A stretch of 26,544 nucleotides of DNA, taken from the NCBI GenBank assembly GCA_015661795.1, contig DQVJ01000287.1:1-26544 (forward strand). Reading direction: 5' to 3'. Below the pieces are notes generated by a model. That model was not told the DNA's origin. It saw only the letters and a list, made by a program, of their open reading frames with translations, and made no database searches. The number at the start of each line of letters is the position of its first letter. The first letter of the stretch is position 1. This DNA comes from Sulfurovum sp. (GTDB taxonomy: Bacteria; Campylobacterota; Campylobacteria; Campylobacterales; Sulfurovaceae). The translations under genes were made by a program, and so were the position numbers. Shown here piece by piece: positions 1-7,791 of the stretch.

Positions 1-138
1 ATTGATGACTATGTTAAATTTATTGTAAACAGTTTTCAATATAAATTTCCAGATACTGAACTCTCTAAAAAATTAGGTATTTCAAGAAAAAGTTTATGGG
101 AAAAAAGAAAAAAGTATGGTTTATTCAAAAAAAAATAA
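1..138 (+). CDS. C-terminal end of a Fis-type (NtrC-like) response regulator, partial
   Basis: The first frame is open from base 1 to a TAA at 136-138 and encodes the last 45 residues of a protein whose start lies outside the window. The tail contains ELSKKLGISRKSLWEKRKK, the typical recognition-helix segment of the Fis-type helix-turn-helix that ends sigma-54-dependent response regulators. From memory, C. jejuni has a two-component regulator gene immediately before its ATP-sulfurylase-like gene and pgpA, the same order as here, which supports the call. The receiver and any AAA+ domain are not visible, so NtrC-family membership is inferred only from this DNA-binding tail. The stop codon lies inside a stem-loop, annotated separately. 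Confidence 0.75.
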   Translation: MDDYVKFIVNSFQYKFPDTELSKKLGISRKSLWEKRKKYGLFKKK

Positions 139-149
139 ACCATACTTTT
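110..149 (+). terminator. Stem-loop overlapping the regulator stop codon, probable terminator
   Basis: Bases 110-123 and 136-149 are perfect 14-bp inverted arms (AAAAGTATGGTTTA / TAAACCATACTTTT) around a 12-base A-rich loop. The arm ends in a TTTT run on the + strand. The mirror arm starts with an A run, so it could also act on the opposite strand. The downstream arm begins with the TAA stop of the regulator. It lies 16 bases before the ATP-sulfurylase start codon, so it may separate the two genes transcriptionally or attenuate read-through. The stem is AT-rich, so it is weaker than a classical terminator. Confidence 0.6.
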
Positions 150-165
150 CCAATAAGGATTTAAA

Positions 166-1347
166 ATGAAAAGTCGTAAATCACTCTATATAGATACAGA
201 AGCCCTTTCTACATTGGCATTAGTTCAGGCAGGTCTCATGGCACCTATTGACAGACTGATGAACAAACTTGAAGCCAGAGAAGTCAATGAAACAAAAGTA
301 TATAAAGGTGTACCTTTCCCTTTCGCTTTTGTCCTGGCTCCCAAGGGAAAGAAAAACCACGGGGTACTTACAAGTCTAGAGCATGGTGAAACTGTTGATC
401 TTATATGTGAAAAAAGAAAGGTAGGTCAAATCATCGTAGATGAAACGTTCCCTATCAATTTTACGAAACGGCTTCACAATATTTATGGTACAACGGATCC
501 CTCACACCCAGGTGTAAAAAATACCTTGGCTAGACTTGGAGAACTTGCTGTATGTGGGGACTATCATGTAGATTACCCTATTATCGAAGACAATAAAAAG
601 CGTGTGAATGATATGATATCTGAAACTGGTGCCAAGTTTGTCTCTTCCATTATGCTTACTGCGAGTCCACTCAACCGTGCACATGAAAGGATGATAAGAC
701 AAACCATCGCTGAGTCTGATTTACTCATTATCTTTTTACGTAAACCATTTACAATGGATGCGTTAAGATATGATATAAGATACAATGCTCTCAAAACATT
801 TATTGATACGTATATTCCTAAAAATAAAACACTGATAATCCCTTTTGAAAACACCTATATCTTTACAGGATTTAATGAAATATTTTCAGATGCAAATTTA
901 GCAAAAAATTATGGTTGCCATGAACTGATTGTTGGGAAAAACCACAGTGGACTTGGTCTCCATTATGATAAAAATAAACTTGCCTCAGTCTTTGATCACT
1001 GTAAAAACATTAACATAAAAATAAAAACTATAGATGAATATGTATATTGTAATATATGTAATACACTTGTCAGTACAACTACCTGTCCACACGGACAACA
1101 TCATCACGTACACTACCATTCAGCCTCTATAATGCAGTTGATCCAATCTGGTGTTATCCCACCTGTAATTTTGGTCAGGAAAGAAGTCTCAGCCAATATT
1201 TTAGCAGCTCTTTTTCCTGAACGCTTTGCAAATCTACAACAAATGCATTATGCATTAATGCCAGGGTCGGGACTGTTAGAAAAGCCTAATGATGAACAGT
1301 TTTATCTTAAACTGATTGAACTCTATCAAACTTCATCTCTTACTTAG
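166..1347 (+). CDS. sat: Sulfate adenylyltransferase (ATP sulfurylase), stand-alone single-chain type
   Basis: This 393-residue protein belongs to the single-chain ATP sulfurylase family, which interconverts ATP plus sulfate with APS plus pyrophosphate in the cytoplasm. The nucleotide-binding loop appears as LTASPLNRAHE (164-174), a variant of the canonical QTRNPxHRAHE. The second signature is GKNHSGLGLHYD (257-268), a variant of GRDHAGxG. Cys295, Cys298 and Cys307 in CNIC...CPHG match the zinc-like C-terminal segment seen in several bacterial and archaeal Sat proteins. An AAGGA ribosome-binding site lies at 155-159, six bases before ATG. No APS kinase, APS reductase or sulfate transporter gene is nearby, so the direction (assimilation or sulfur oxidation) cannot be told. 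The diverged loop residues (T-A-S-P instead of T-R-N-P) leave some doubt about catalytic efficiency or substrate. Confidence 0.85.
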   Translation: MKSRKSLYIDTEALSTLALVQAGLMAPIDRLMNKLEAREVNETKVYKGVPFPFAFVLAPKGKKNHGVLTSLEHGETVDLICEKRKVGQIIVDETFPINFTKRLHNIYGTTDPSHPGVKNTLARLGELAVCGDYHVDYPIIEDNKKRVNDMISETGAKFVSSIMLTASPLNRAHERMIRQTIAESDLLIIFLRKPFTMDALRYDIRYNALKTFIDTYIPKNKTLIIPFENTYIFTGFNEIFSDANLAKNYGCHELIVGKNHSGLGLHYDKNKLASVFDHCKNINIKIKTIDEYVYCNICNTLVSTTTCPHGQHHHVHYHSASIMQLIQSGVIPPVILVRKEVSANILAALFPERFANLQQMHYALMPGSGLLEKPNDEQFYLKLIELYQTSSLT

Positions 1348-1352
1348 GAAAC

Positions 1353-1847
1353 ATGATGACATTACAAAAACTTTTTTTAACTTTTGGTGGTTCAGGACTC
1401 AGTCCCAAAGCCCCAGGCACTGTTGGTACTTTAGTATCTCTTCCTGTAGGACTTGCCATACTTTATTACGCAGGCATGGAAACACTCTTTATGCTTACAC
1501 TTGCAATCATCATCATTGGTATCTTTGAAGTCAACAAATATGAAAAAGAAACAGGACTCCATGATCAGCAACATATTGTCATAGATGAAGCAGCAGGTAT
1601 GTGGCTAAGTCTTATGATTGCATATTCAACAGCACTTACAATGCCTTATCTTTATGCAGAAATATTGGCCGTTATTTTCAGTTTTGCAACCTTTCGTCTT
1701 TTTGATATTTGGAAACCTTCTACCATAGGCTGGATAGACAGAGAACTTAAAGGTGGTCTAGGTGTCATGCTGGATGATGTACTTGCAGGAGTAGCAGGTG
1801 GGCTTTTATCGAGTATTATATTAATGGGTATTGAAAAACTCTATTAA
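1353..1847 (+). CDS. pgpA: Phosphatidylglycerophosphatase A
   Basis: This 164-residue integral membrane protein should dephosphorylate phosphatidylglycerophosphate to phosphatidylglycerol in membrane lipid synthesis. The family signatures are present in order: FGGSGLSPKAPGTVGTL near residues 11-27, IVIDEAAGMWLS near 74-85, FRLFDIWKPSTIGWIDR near 110-127, and LDDVLAGVAGG near 140-150, the acidic motif linked to metal binding. Hydrophobic helices separate the motifs. The gene starts five bases after the sat stop, and its AGGA ribosome-binding site overlaps that stop, so the two are probably co-transcribed. Either of two adjacent ATG codons (1353 or 1356) could be the start. The stop codon overlaps that of the convergent GTPase gene. 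Confidence 0.93.
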   Translation: MMTLQKLFLTFGGSGLSPKAPGTVGTLVSLPVGLAILYYAGMETLFMLTLAIIIIGIFEVNKYEKETGLHDQQHIVIDEAAGMWLSLMIAYSTALTMPYLYAEILAVIFSFATFRLFDIWKPSTIGWIDRELKGGLGVMLDDVLAGVAGGLLSSIILMGIEKLY

Positions 1848-3253
1848 TGACTTATCAACTTGTATAATACATTTTTAATAAGTGATTCATACTCTTTCAA
1901 AGTTTCATTACTTATTTCATCTAAAGAGCGAAATTTTTTATGATATTTTTCCAAAGATGTTCTTAAACTATCATCCAACCATTTCTCTTTAAATGCATGT
2001 TCCATAGAAAGTTCTGCCACACTGCGTATTGCATGTGAACGGGTAGCAATACTACTTGTATGAAAAAGAACACGTCCCAGTATAATATAAGAAAAATTTC
2101 TATTTTTCATAGGACCCATTTGTAAATAATGCCTCCCTAACAGTTGTCCCATCACTTTTATCTCTGAAAGTTCATTAAAACCGAAATATGCTCCTGCCCC
2201 ACCAACTAAAGCCCCTATAGCACCGCCTAGTAAAAGAGTGTGTCCTGCAAATAACAAGTCTATCCCTGCTCCTGTTATGGCACCACTTGTTGCTCCAGTA
2301 ATCAAAAGTTCTTTGCGTGTCAAACCAAATACTGATGCGGATTCTTCTGAAAATAGATCTAAATTCTGAAAAGTCAAAAATGTTTGTTTTTTTTGTAAAT
2401 TATTATGATTCCATATTTTTTCGATCTTCTTTTGTGTAGCTACTTCAAGCTTTCGAAGATATTGTTTGTACTGCTCTTCGATTCTCTCTTTCTCATCCAT
2501 ACTAGCTTCTTCCTCTGACAAGGAGAGTTCTTCTATATGAGAAAGTGCATCATATATCAATTGTGTAATGACTTGACTACTCTCTTGGATTCTTTGTTCT
2601 TGGTACCTATTAAAAAGTGTAATGGACTCTTTAACAGGTGCTATCCACTCTTCTTTTAATTGAGCCATACTTTCGAGAATACTGACATGTTGTTCAATAT
2701 TTGTTGTCATAGGATTAAAAGTACGTACCATTTTAAAATACTGTCCAAGAGCCCTCTTCCATTCAATCGAATAATCTGTTTCTTCTATATGGTTAATCAA
2801 TGCCATAGAAGGTTGCCCCGTCCAACGCAATACTTCCATCTCCGCTTCATACTCTTTTCCATAAGGTTTTGAGGCATCTACAACATAGATTATCCCTGCT
2901 CCTTCCATAATAGGCTCTAACAATTCCAATTCATCATTAAACTGGGAATCACCTCTATGCTCAGTGATGAACATTTGTACCACTTCATGCTTTTTATCTG
3001 CAGAAACATCATGTTTTTCCAACCATGCCAAAACACGTCTTGCCCTTTGAAATCCTGGAGTATCTATAAGTTCATAGAGTATTTTTCCATCCACTTGCAA
3101 AGGAAAAGATCTTTGTTTACTCGTTGTACCAGGTGTATCAGATATTTGTACAGTATCATCTAATGCCAAAGCAGAAACTATAGAACTTTTTCCTTTGTTA
3201 GGATGCCCAACAACGGCGAAACGTGGATGTGTTTTTATCATATCTTGACCCAT
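1844..3253 (-). CDS. Era/TrmE-like GTPase with C-terminal DUF3482 domain
   Basis: This 469-residue protein begins with a Ras-like GTPase domain: G1 loop GHPNKGKS (16-23), switch segment SDTPGTT (38-44), G3 DTPGFQ (64-69) and a degenerate G4, NHIE (154-157), in place of NKxD. A charged, probably coiled-coil middle follows. Around 315-360 lies a glycine-rich hydrophobic hairpin (ITGATSGAITGAG...GGAIGALVGGAGAYFGF) that could insert into or press on membrane. This is the DUF3482 arrangement. The partner gene upstream encodes a DUF2868 membrane protein, and the two families commonly occur as neighbours. Function is not established. The ATG at 3253 lacks a clear ribosome-binding site, whereas the ATG at 3239-3241 (four codons in, giving MIKTHPRF) overlaps the upstream stop as ATGA, so translation may start there by coupling. 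Confidence 0.8.
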   Translation of the reverse strand: MGQDMIKTHPRFAVVGHPNKGKSSIVSALALDDTVQISDTPGTTSKQRSFPLQVDGKILYELIDTPGFQRARRVLAWLEKHDVSADKKHEVVQMFITEHRGDSQFNDELELLEPIMEGAGIIYVVDASKPYGKEYEAEMEVLRWTGQPSMALINHIEETDYSIEWKRALGQYFKMVRTFNPMTTNIEQHVSILESMAQLKEEWIAPVKESITLFNRYQEQRIQESSQVITQLIYDALSHIEELSLSEEEASMDEKERIEEQYKQYLRKLEVATQKKIEKIWNHNNLQKKQTFLTFQNLDLFSEESASVFGLTRKELLITGATSGAITGAGIDLLFAGHTLLLGGAIGALVGGAGAYFGFNELSEIKVMGQLLGRHYLQMGPMKNRNFSYIILGRVLFHTSSIATRSHAIRSVAELSMEHAFKEKWLDDSLRTSLEKYHKKFRSLDEISNETLKEYESLIKNVLYKLISH

Positions 3254-4614
3254 AATTTTTTATTGTGAAGCAAAGAGAGTTTTTTGATCCAAATATCTAC
3301 CCATTTTTCTTTTGCCTTGTATGCTTCTTCTTCTGTACCAATAGGACAAACAATAACTTTATCTACAGACTCTAAAAGCATCTCAAGATAATCTAAAAAG
3401 TCCATAGTTGGTGGTTCCCATGCTTTTACATACAATAAAACCTCTCCAAAACTTTTATGCACAATTTCACTGTCTTCTTCCAAAGTATTCCCACCTCCTA
3501 CTTCAAAAATATTTGGAGTAATCACCTCCATACTATCATTCAACACAATCAGTTTTGAAAGAGGTATTGCCCATCCTTGCACTACATCATATGAAGTATC
3601 CAATCTTTGAATATGTTGCATGTTTTTCTGCATTGTAGATGATATTTTCTCTACACGTAATGCATGTGTTGAAATGATAGGTTCATTCATATCACGCAAT
3701 AAAGTATTTACCCCTTCCAAACTCATCAATGATTTTTTCAGTGCATAATGATAACCTAAAAGAGACACTAGATATAAAACAAAACGTAGAAACAGTGCAT
3801 AAAAAAGTGTAGCAAAAACCAAAAATTTCCACCACTCTCCAAGCTTTGAGGCATTGTGTATCATCTCATCACTCAAAGCATCACCCAGCCTGAAATATTG
3901 ACTCTGTTCTATCAACTCCAGTGAAGGTACAGCAGTTGGAACAAACTCTTTCCAGGGAAAAGCCAATAAGTTAAGATATCCATGCAATACTTCTGGGGTA
4001 ATTTGTAGTGTTGTACTCCATGCAAAAGCAATATCCTTAGTAGCTACAACAGCTAAAAGACAGAGCAATAAACCCAAAGAAAAAAATATAGCTATTAGCT
4101 GTGAACGTTTAATGATTATCCAATTTGATAGCAAAGGGGTAATTTTAAATGTTTCTATATTTTTTCGTATTGTATTAGGTAACAATGCCATCATTTTTTC
4201 CAACCAATATGCGGGGGAAATGTGTACTAAAATACTTTGAGCTCTCTGTGATCTTATCATAGATAATATGGTCAATAACATAGTAAAAAGTGGTAACACA
4301 ATAACCATAGCCATAAAATAAACCACATTCACAGGTTCATGACCGTTATAACTAAGCAGTGCAATACCAGAAAAAATACCCAAGAAAAAAGCAATAATAA
4401 CCAGTGTTATTGTCACCCCATACAAATAAGAAGAAAAAATCTCACTGAGTAATGGTGATTTCAATTTTTTGTAATATGTAGAAGTCCAAGTAATTATTTG
4501 TTCAAGAGGACGCTTTCCCAAACCAGAGGATAATCCAAATGCCCGTCTCTCTTCTCTGTTTGAGACATCATTTTTAAGTAGTTCATAGAGATCCAAATAA
4601 GATTTTAAGTTCAT
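3238..4614 (-). CDS. DUF2868-family multi-pass membrane protein, partner of the DUF3482 GTPase
   Basis: This 458-residue protein shows four hydrophobic stretches, near residues 62-90, 97-122, 173-198 and 263-290. It has a soluble N-terminal region, a roughly 60-residue loop between the third and fourth segments, and a soluble C-terminal domain of about 160 residues. The early sequence NREERRAFGLSSGLGKRPLEQI is characteristic of DUF2868 proteins. It overlaps the DUF3482 GTPase gene by 3 to 16 bases depending on that gene's start, which implies translational coupling and joint function. A plausible but unproven role is a membrane anchor or receptor regulated by the GTPase. The ribosome-binding site is poor (AAAGAAAA). 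A tiny upstream reading frame ends on the start codon as ATGA (see the 8-codon leader entry). Confidence 0.75.
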   Translation of the reverse strand: MNLKSYLDLYELLKNDVSNREERRAFGLSSGLGKRPLEQIITWTSTYYKKLKSPLLSEIFSSYLYGVTITLVIIAFFLGIFSGIALLSYNGHEPVNVVYFMAMVIVLPLFTMLLTILSMIRSQRAQSILVHISPAYWLEKMMALLPNTIRKNIETFKITPLLSNWIIIKRSQLIAIFFSLGLLLCLLAVVATKDIAFAWSTTLQITPEVLHGYLNLLAFPWKEFVPTAVPSLELIEQSQYFRLGDALSDEMIHNASKLGEWWKFLVFATLFYALFLRFVLYLVSLLGYHYALKKSLMSLEGVNTLLRDMNEPIISTHALRVEKISSTMQKNMQHIQRLDTSYDVVQGWAIPLSKLIVLNDSMEVITPNIFEVGGGNTLEEDSEIVHKSFGEVLLYVKAWEPPTMDFLDYLEMLLESVDKVIVCPIGTEEEAYKAKEKWVDIWIKKLSLLHNKKLWVKI

Positions 4615-4637
4615 ATAATCATTTTCTTTTTATGCAT
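4611..4637 (-). CDS. Possible 8-codon leader peptide coupled to the DUF2868 gene
   Basis: On the minus strand an ATG at 4637-4635 opens a frame reading MHKKKMII, and its TGA stop (4613-4611) overlaps the ATG of the DUF2868 gene as ATGA. It is preceded by a G-rich stretch (GAGGTGGGGAAGGG) that could serve as its ribosome-binding site. The main gene itself has no strong Shine-Dalgarno. This is visible in sequence, but such a short frame may be coincidental. Confidence 0.25.
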   Translation of the reverse strand: MHKKKMII

Positions 4638-4684
4638 TTAAAACCCTTCCCCACCTCAATAAATAATGTCTAATTGTCTTTGTT

Positions 4685-5965
4685 CTAGACTGTGTCCTCT
4701 TCTGTGGTATTGTAAATAAGACATCGTAAGTGTTCTTTGTATCCCTCATGATCATATGAATCAACCCTTGAAACACCTTCTTCAACAGCTGCTTTTGCTA
4801 CAGCTGATGCGACCCAAATAAGCGCCTCTTTATTAAATGGTAAAGGTATAATATGCTCTTTTCCATATTCGATATTTTCATTATGATATGCTGCTTTGAC
4901 ATAATAGGGAACAGGTTCTTTTGCCAAATCAGCAAGTGCTCTTGCTGCCGCCATTTTCATATTTTCTGTTATTTTTTTCGCACGTACATCCAATGCTCCT
5001 CTAAAAATAAAAGGAAACCCCAACACATTGTTAGTCTGATTTGGATAATCCGAACGTCCTGTAGCGATAATGGCATCATCTCTTACTTCCATCACTTCTT
5101 CTGGCAATATCTCAGGTACAGGGTTTGACAAAGCAAATATCACTGGTTCTGGTGCCATTTTGGCCACCATTTCTTTCGTCAATGCACCGGCTACAGAGAG
5201 TCCCAAAAACATATCTGCCCCTTCTATTGCTTCATACAACCTATCCGCAGCCGTCTCAACAGCAAACTGCATCTTGTATTTGTTCAAATCTGTTCTGTTT
5301 GTATTAATAACACCTTTAGAGTCACACATAATGATATTTCTAACACCTAAGTCTCTATACATTTTTGCACAAGATATTCCCGCTGCACCTGCACCATTAA
5401 TAACAATCTTAATCTCATGCACCTTCTTCCCTGTCAGCTCCAACACATTCATCAACCCAGCTGTGGTAATGATAGCTGTTCCATGTTGGTCATCATGAAA
5501 GACAGGAATATCAAGTTCTTCTTTCAGAATACGTTCTATCTCAAAACATCTTGGCGCAGAAATATCTTCAAGGTTTATCCCCCCAAATGTAGGGGCAATT
5601 GCTTTACATGTTGCAACAATCTCTTCAACTGAATGCACATCTAATTCAATATCAAATGCATCAACTTTTGCAAACTTCTTAAAAAGTACTGCCTTACCTT
5701 CCATCACTGGTTTAGATGCCAATGGTCCAATATCACCTAAACCTAGTACCGCTGTACCATCTGATATGACTGCCACAAGATTTGATTTATTCGTATATTC
5801 AAAAGCAAGATTTTCATCTTTTTCTATCTCAAGACAGGGGATTGCCACCCCTGGAGTATAGGCTAGTGAAAGCTCATATTGTGATGTACAGGGCTTGGTT
5901 AAATCAATACCGGTTTTACCATTTTTATGGTATTCAAGCACTTTTTCTTTAGTTATTTCTGACAT
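4685..5965 (-). CDS. maeB: Malic enzyme, short form (malate dehydrogenase, decarboxylating)
   Basis: This 426-residue cytoplasmic enzyme oxidatively decarboxylates malate to pyruvate and CO2 with NAD(P)+. Motifs follow the family order: SLAYTPGVA (33-41), SDGTAVLGLGDIGPLASKP (68-86), the metal-binding segment INLEDISAPRCFEIE (130-144), DDQHGTAI (158-165), the Rossmann loop NGAGAAGIS (190-198) and ALSNPVPEI in the C-terminal half. It lacks the phosphotransacetylase-like C-terminal domain of long MaeB proteins. NAD versus NADP preference cannot be read safely. The start has an AAGG ribosome-binding site and an upstream TATAAT. The gene diverges from pntAB across a shared regulatory region, which suggests linked control of pyruvate and NADPH supply. 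The DUF2868 gene follows 70 bases downstream on the same strand. Confidence 0.93.
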   Translation of the reverse strand: MSEITKEKVLEYHKNGKTGIDLTKPCTSQYELSLAYTPGVAIPCLEIEKDENLAFEYTNKSNLVAVISDGTAVLGLGDIGPLASKPVMEGKAVLFKKFAKVDAFDIELDVHSVEEIVATCKAIAPTFGGINLEDISAPRCFEIERILKEELDIPVFHDDQHGTAIITTAGLMNVLELTGKKVHEIKIVINGAGAAGISCAKMYRDLGVRNIIMCDSKGVINTNRTDLNKYKMQFAVETAADRLYEAIEGADMFLGLSVAGALTKEMVAKMAPEPVIFALSNPVPEILPEEVMEVRDDAIIATGRSDYPNQTNNVLGFPFIFRGALDVRAKKITENMKMAAARALADLAKEPVPYYVKAAYHNENIEYGKEHIIPLPFNKEALIWVASAVAKAAVEEGVSRVDSYDHEGYKEHLRCLIYNTTEEDTV

Positions 5966-6204
5966 GTTTTACCTTGTTTATAAATATAAAATATTATACA
6001 TAAATATGTTGAGGATAGTACCATCAAATAAAATAAAATAACAATAAAACTTCTTTTCTTCATAAAATAATACTTTGTATGAATTTTTACTAATTTATAT
6101 TAAGCATAGTACTTAGTCTAACTTTGCTACAATCAATAAAAATGTACTTACAAAGCAGAAGTATCACATTTTTATGTGCTCACAAGCTCAAAGGAGGAGA
6201 AATT
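5966..6204. promoter_or_regulatory. Divergent maeB / pntAB promoter region
   Basis: This 239-base AT-rich gap carries promoter-like elements in both directions. For maeB, the minus strand has TATAAT (5998-5993) preceded by TG, giving a leader of about 20 bases. For pntA, the plus strand has an extended -10, TGCTACAAT, at 6125-6133, about 70 bases before the ATG. The -35 regions are not recognisable, as is usual in Campylobacterota. The assignments are by eye. Confidence 0.5.
6191..6199 (+). promoter_or_regulatory. Strong ribosome-binding site that fixes the pntA start
   Basis: AAGGAGGAG lies five bases before the ATG at 6205. The frame is open for 27 codons upstream to 6124, but that stretch encodes no family-like sequence and contains this site and the -10 element, so the longer reading is rejected. 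Confidence 0.85.
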
Positions 6205-7791
6205 ATGTTTTTAAAAATAGGGATTCCAAAAGAAATTCATGAGGGAGAAAAACGTGTTGCAGCAACCCCCGAGACAGTCACATGGTTAAAGAAATTTGGT
6301 TTTTCTGTTGCCATCGAAACTGGGGCTGGGGGAAATGCCCACTTCTCTGATGAACTCTATAATGAAATGGGTGCTGAAATCATTCAAGATACAAAAAAAT
6401 TATGGGAACAGTCAGATGTCATTTTAAAGGTACGTGCACCCGAAGCTCATCCTTTTCTTGCACTACATGAAGTTGAACTTTTAAAAGAAGGAGCCTATCT
6501 TATCTGTTTTATTTGGCCTTCTATTAACCCTGAATTGATGCAAATGCTCGTTGATAAAAAAGCAACCGTACTTGCGATGGACAGTATACCTAGAATTTCA
6601 CGTGCACAAAAGTTTGATGCCTTAAGTTCTATGGCAAATATTGCCGGTTACCGTGCTGTTATCGAATCTGCAAATCATTTTGGACGATTTTTCACAGGAC
6701 AGATTACCGCTGCTGGTAAAATGCCACCTGCTACTGTATTGGTTATTGGTGCAGGAGTAGCTGGACTCGCAGCCATCGCAGCTGCAAATGGTTTAGGTGC
6801 TGTTGTTAGAGCTTTTGATACACGTCCTGAAGTCAAAGAACAAATAGAAAGTTTAGGTGCTGAATTTCTATGGATTGAGACAAATGAAGACAGTTCAGGT
6901 GCTGGTGGATATGCAAAAGTCATGAGTCCAGAATTTATCAAAGCAGAAATGGAACTTTTCGCACGCCAAGCAATGGAAGTTGATATCATCATCACCACAG
7001 CTTTAATACCTGGTAAAAAAGCACCTGAACTTATCACAGCGGGTATGGTTGAATCCATGAAAGAAGGAAGTGTCATCGTGGACCTCGCTGCAGAACAAGG
7101 GGGAAACTGTACCCTCACCGAACCTGGTGAGGTCATTGTTAGACATGGTGTCACACTTATAGGATACACAGACTTGCCAAGCAGGCTCCCTGCACAATCA
7201 AGTCAACTTTATGGTACAAACCTTCGTCATTTACTTCATGATTTATGTAAAACAAAAGATGGACAAATCAATGTAGATATGAATGACGATGTCATACGTG
7301 GAGCTACCATTATTAAAGAAGGAGAAATAACATGGCCTCCACCTACACCACAAGTACAAGCAGTTTCAAAGCCACCTAAACTTGCTGTAAAAGCACCCCC
7401 TTTTACGGAAAGAAGAAAAAAGAAATCTACACACTGGCTCAATGCACTTCTTATGTTGATTGCTGCTCTTGTACTGTTAGCTTTAGGCAGCGTCGCACCA
7501 TCAGACTTTATGGCACACTTTACAGTTTTTGTATTGAGTTGTTTTGTAGGATATCATGTCGTATGGAATGTGACCCCTGCATTGCATACACCGCTTATGT
7601 CTGTGACTAATGCTATTAGTGGGATTATCGTTTTAGGGGCATTGCTTCAGGTCTCTAATGAACTCTCAACTACAGTCACAGTACTCTCTGCTATAGCTAT
7701 TTTGGTAGCTACCATCAACATAAGTGGTGGCTTTTTCGTTACCCATCGTATGCTAAAAATGTTTCAACAGGTGGATAGGAGAACAAAATAA
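6205..7791 (+). CDS. pntA: NAD(P) transhydrogenase subunit alpha
   Basis: This 528-residue subunit belongs to the membrane transhydrogenase, which couples proton translocation to hydride transfer between NADH and NADP+. The N-terminal alanine-dehydrogenase-like NAD(H)-binding region (domain I) starts IGIPKEIHEGEKRVA. It holds MDSIPRISRAQKFDALSSMANIAGYRAV (125-152) and the dinucleotide loop GAGVAGLAA (182-190). After a proline- and lysine-rich linker, four membrane helices lie at about 411-429, 435-457, 464-485 and 490-515. This is the fused alpha chain found in E. coli (510 residues) rather than the split alpha1/alpha2 form. The ribosome-binding site sets the start at 6205. The stop overlaps the pntB start (TAATG). 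With malic enzyme divergent next door, the likely role is NADPH supply for biosynthesis. Confidence 0.95.
   Translation: MFLKIGIPKEIHEGEKRVAATPETVTWLKKFGFSVAIETGAGGNAHFSDELYNEMGAEIIQDTKKLWEQSDVILKVRAPEAHPFLALHEVELLKEGAYLICFIWPSINPELMQMLVDKKATVLAMDSIPRISRAQKFDALSSMANIAGYRAVIESANHFGRFFTGQITAAGKMPPATVLVIGAGVAGLAAIAAANGLGAVVRAFDTRPEVKEQIESLGAEFLWIETNEDSSGAGGYAKVMSPEFIKAEMELFARQAMEVDIIITTALIPGKKAPELITAGMVESMKEGSVIVDLAAEQGGNCTLTEPGEVIVRHGVTLIGYTDLPSRLPAQSSQLYGTNLRHLLHDLCKTKDGQINVDMNDDVIRGATIIKEGEITWPPPTPQVQAVSKPPKLAVKAPPFTERRKKKSTHWLNALLMLIAALVLLALGSVAPSDFMAHFTVFVLSCFVGYHVVWNVTPALHTPLMSVTNAISGIIVLGALLQVSNELSTTVTVLSAIAILVATINISGGFFVTHRMLKMFQQVDRRTK

Noticed and set aside
5070..5498. 142-codon open frame on the + strand
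   Set aside because: It is antisense to the well-supported malic enzyme and has no domain-like sequence or own ribosome-binding site.
6124..6204. 27-codon N-terminal extension of pntA
   Set aside because: It precedes a strong AAGGAGGAG site and contains the -10 element. The family N-terminus begins exactly at 6205.
6675..7169. 164-codon open frame on the - strand
   Set aside because: It is a shadow of pntA. The composition (Ser/Pro/Thr-rich) reflects reverse-complement codon bias.
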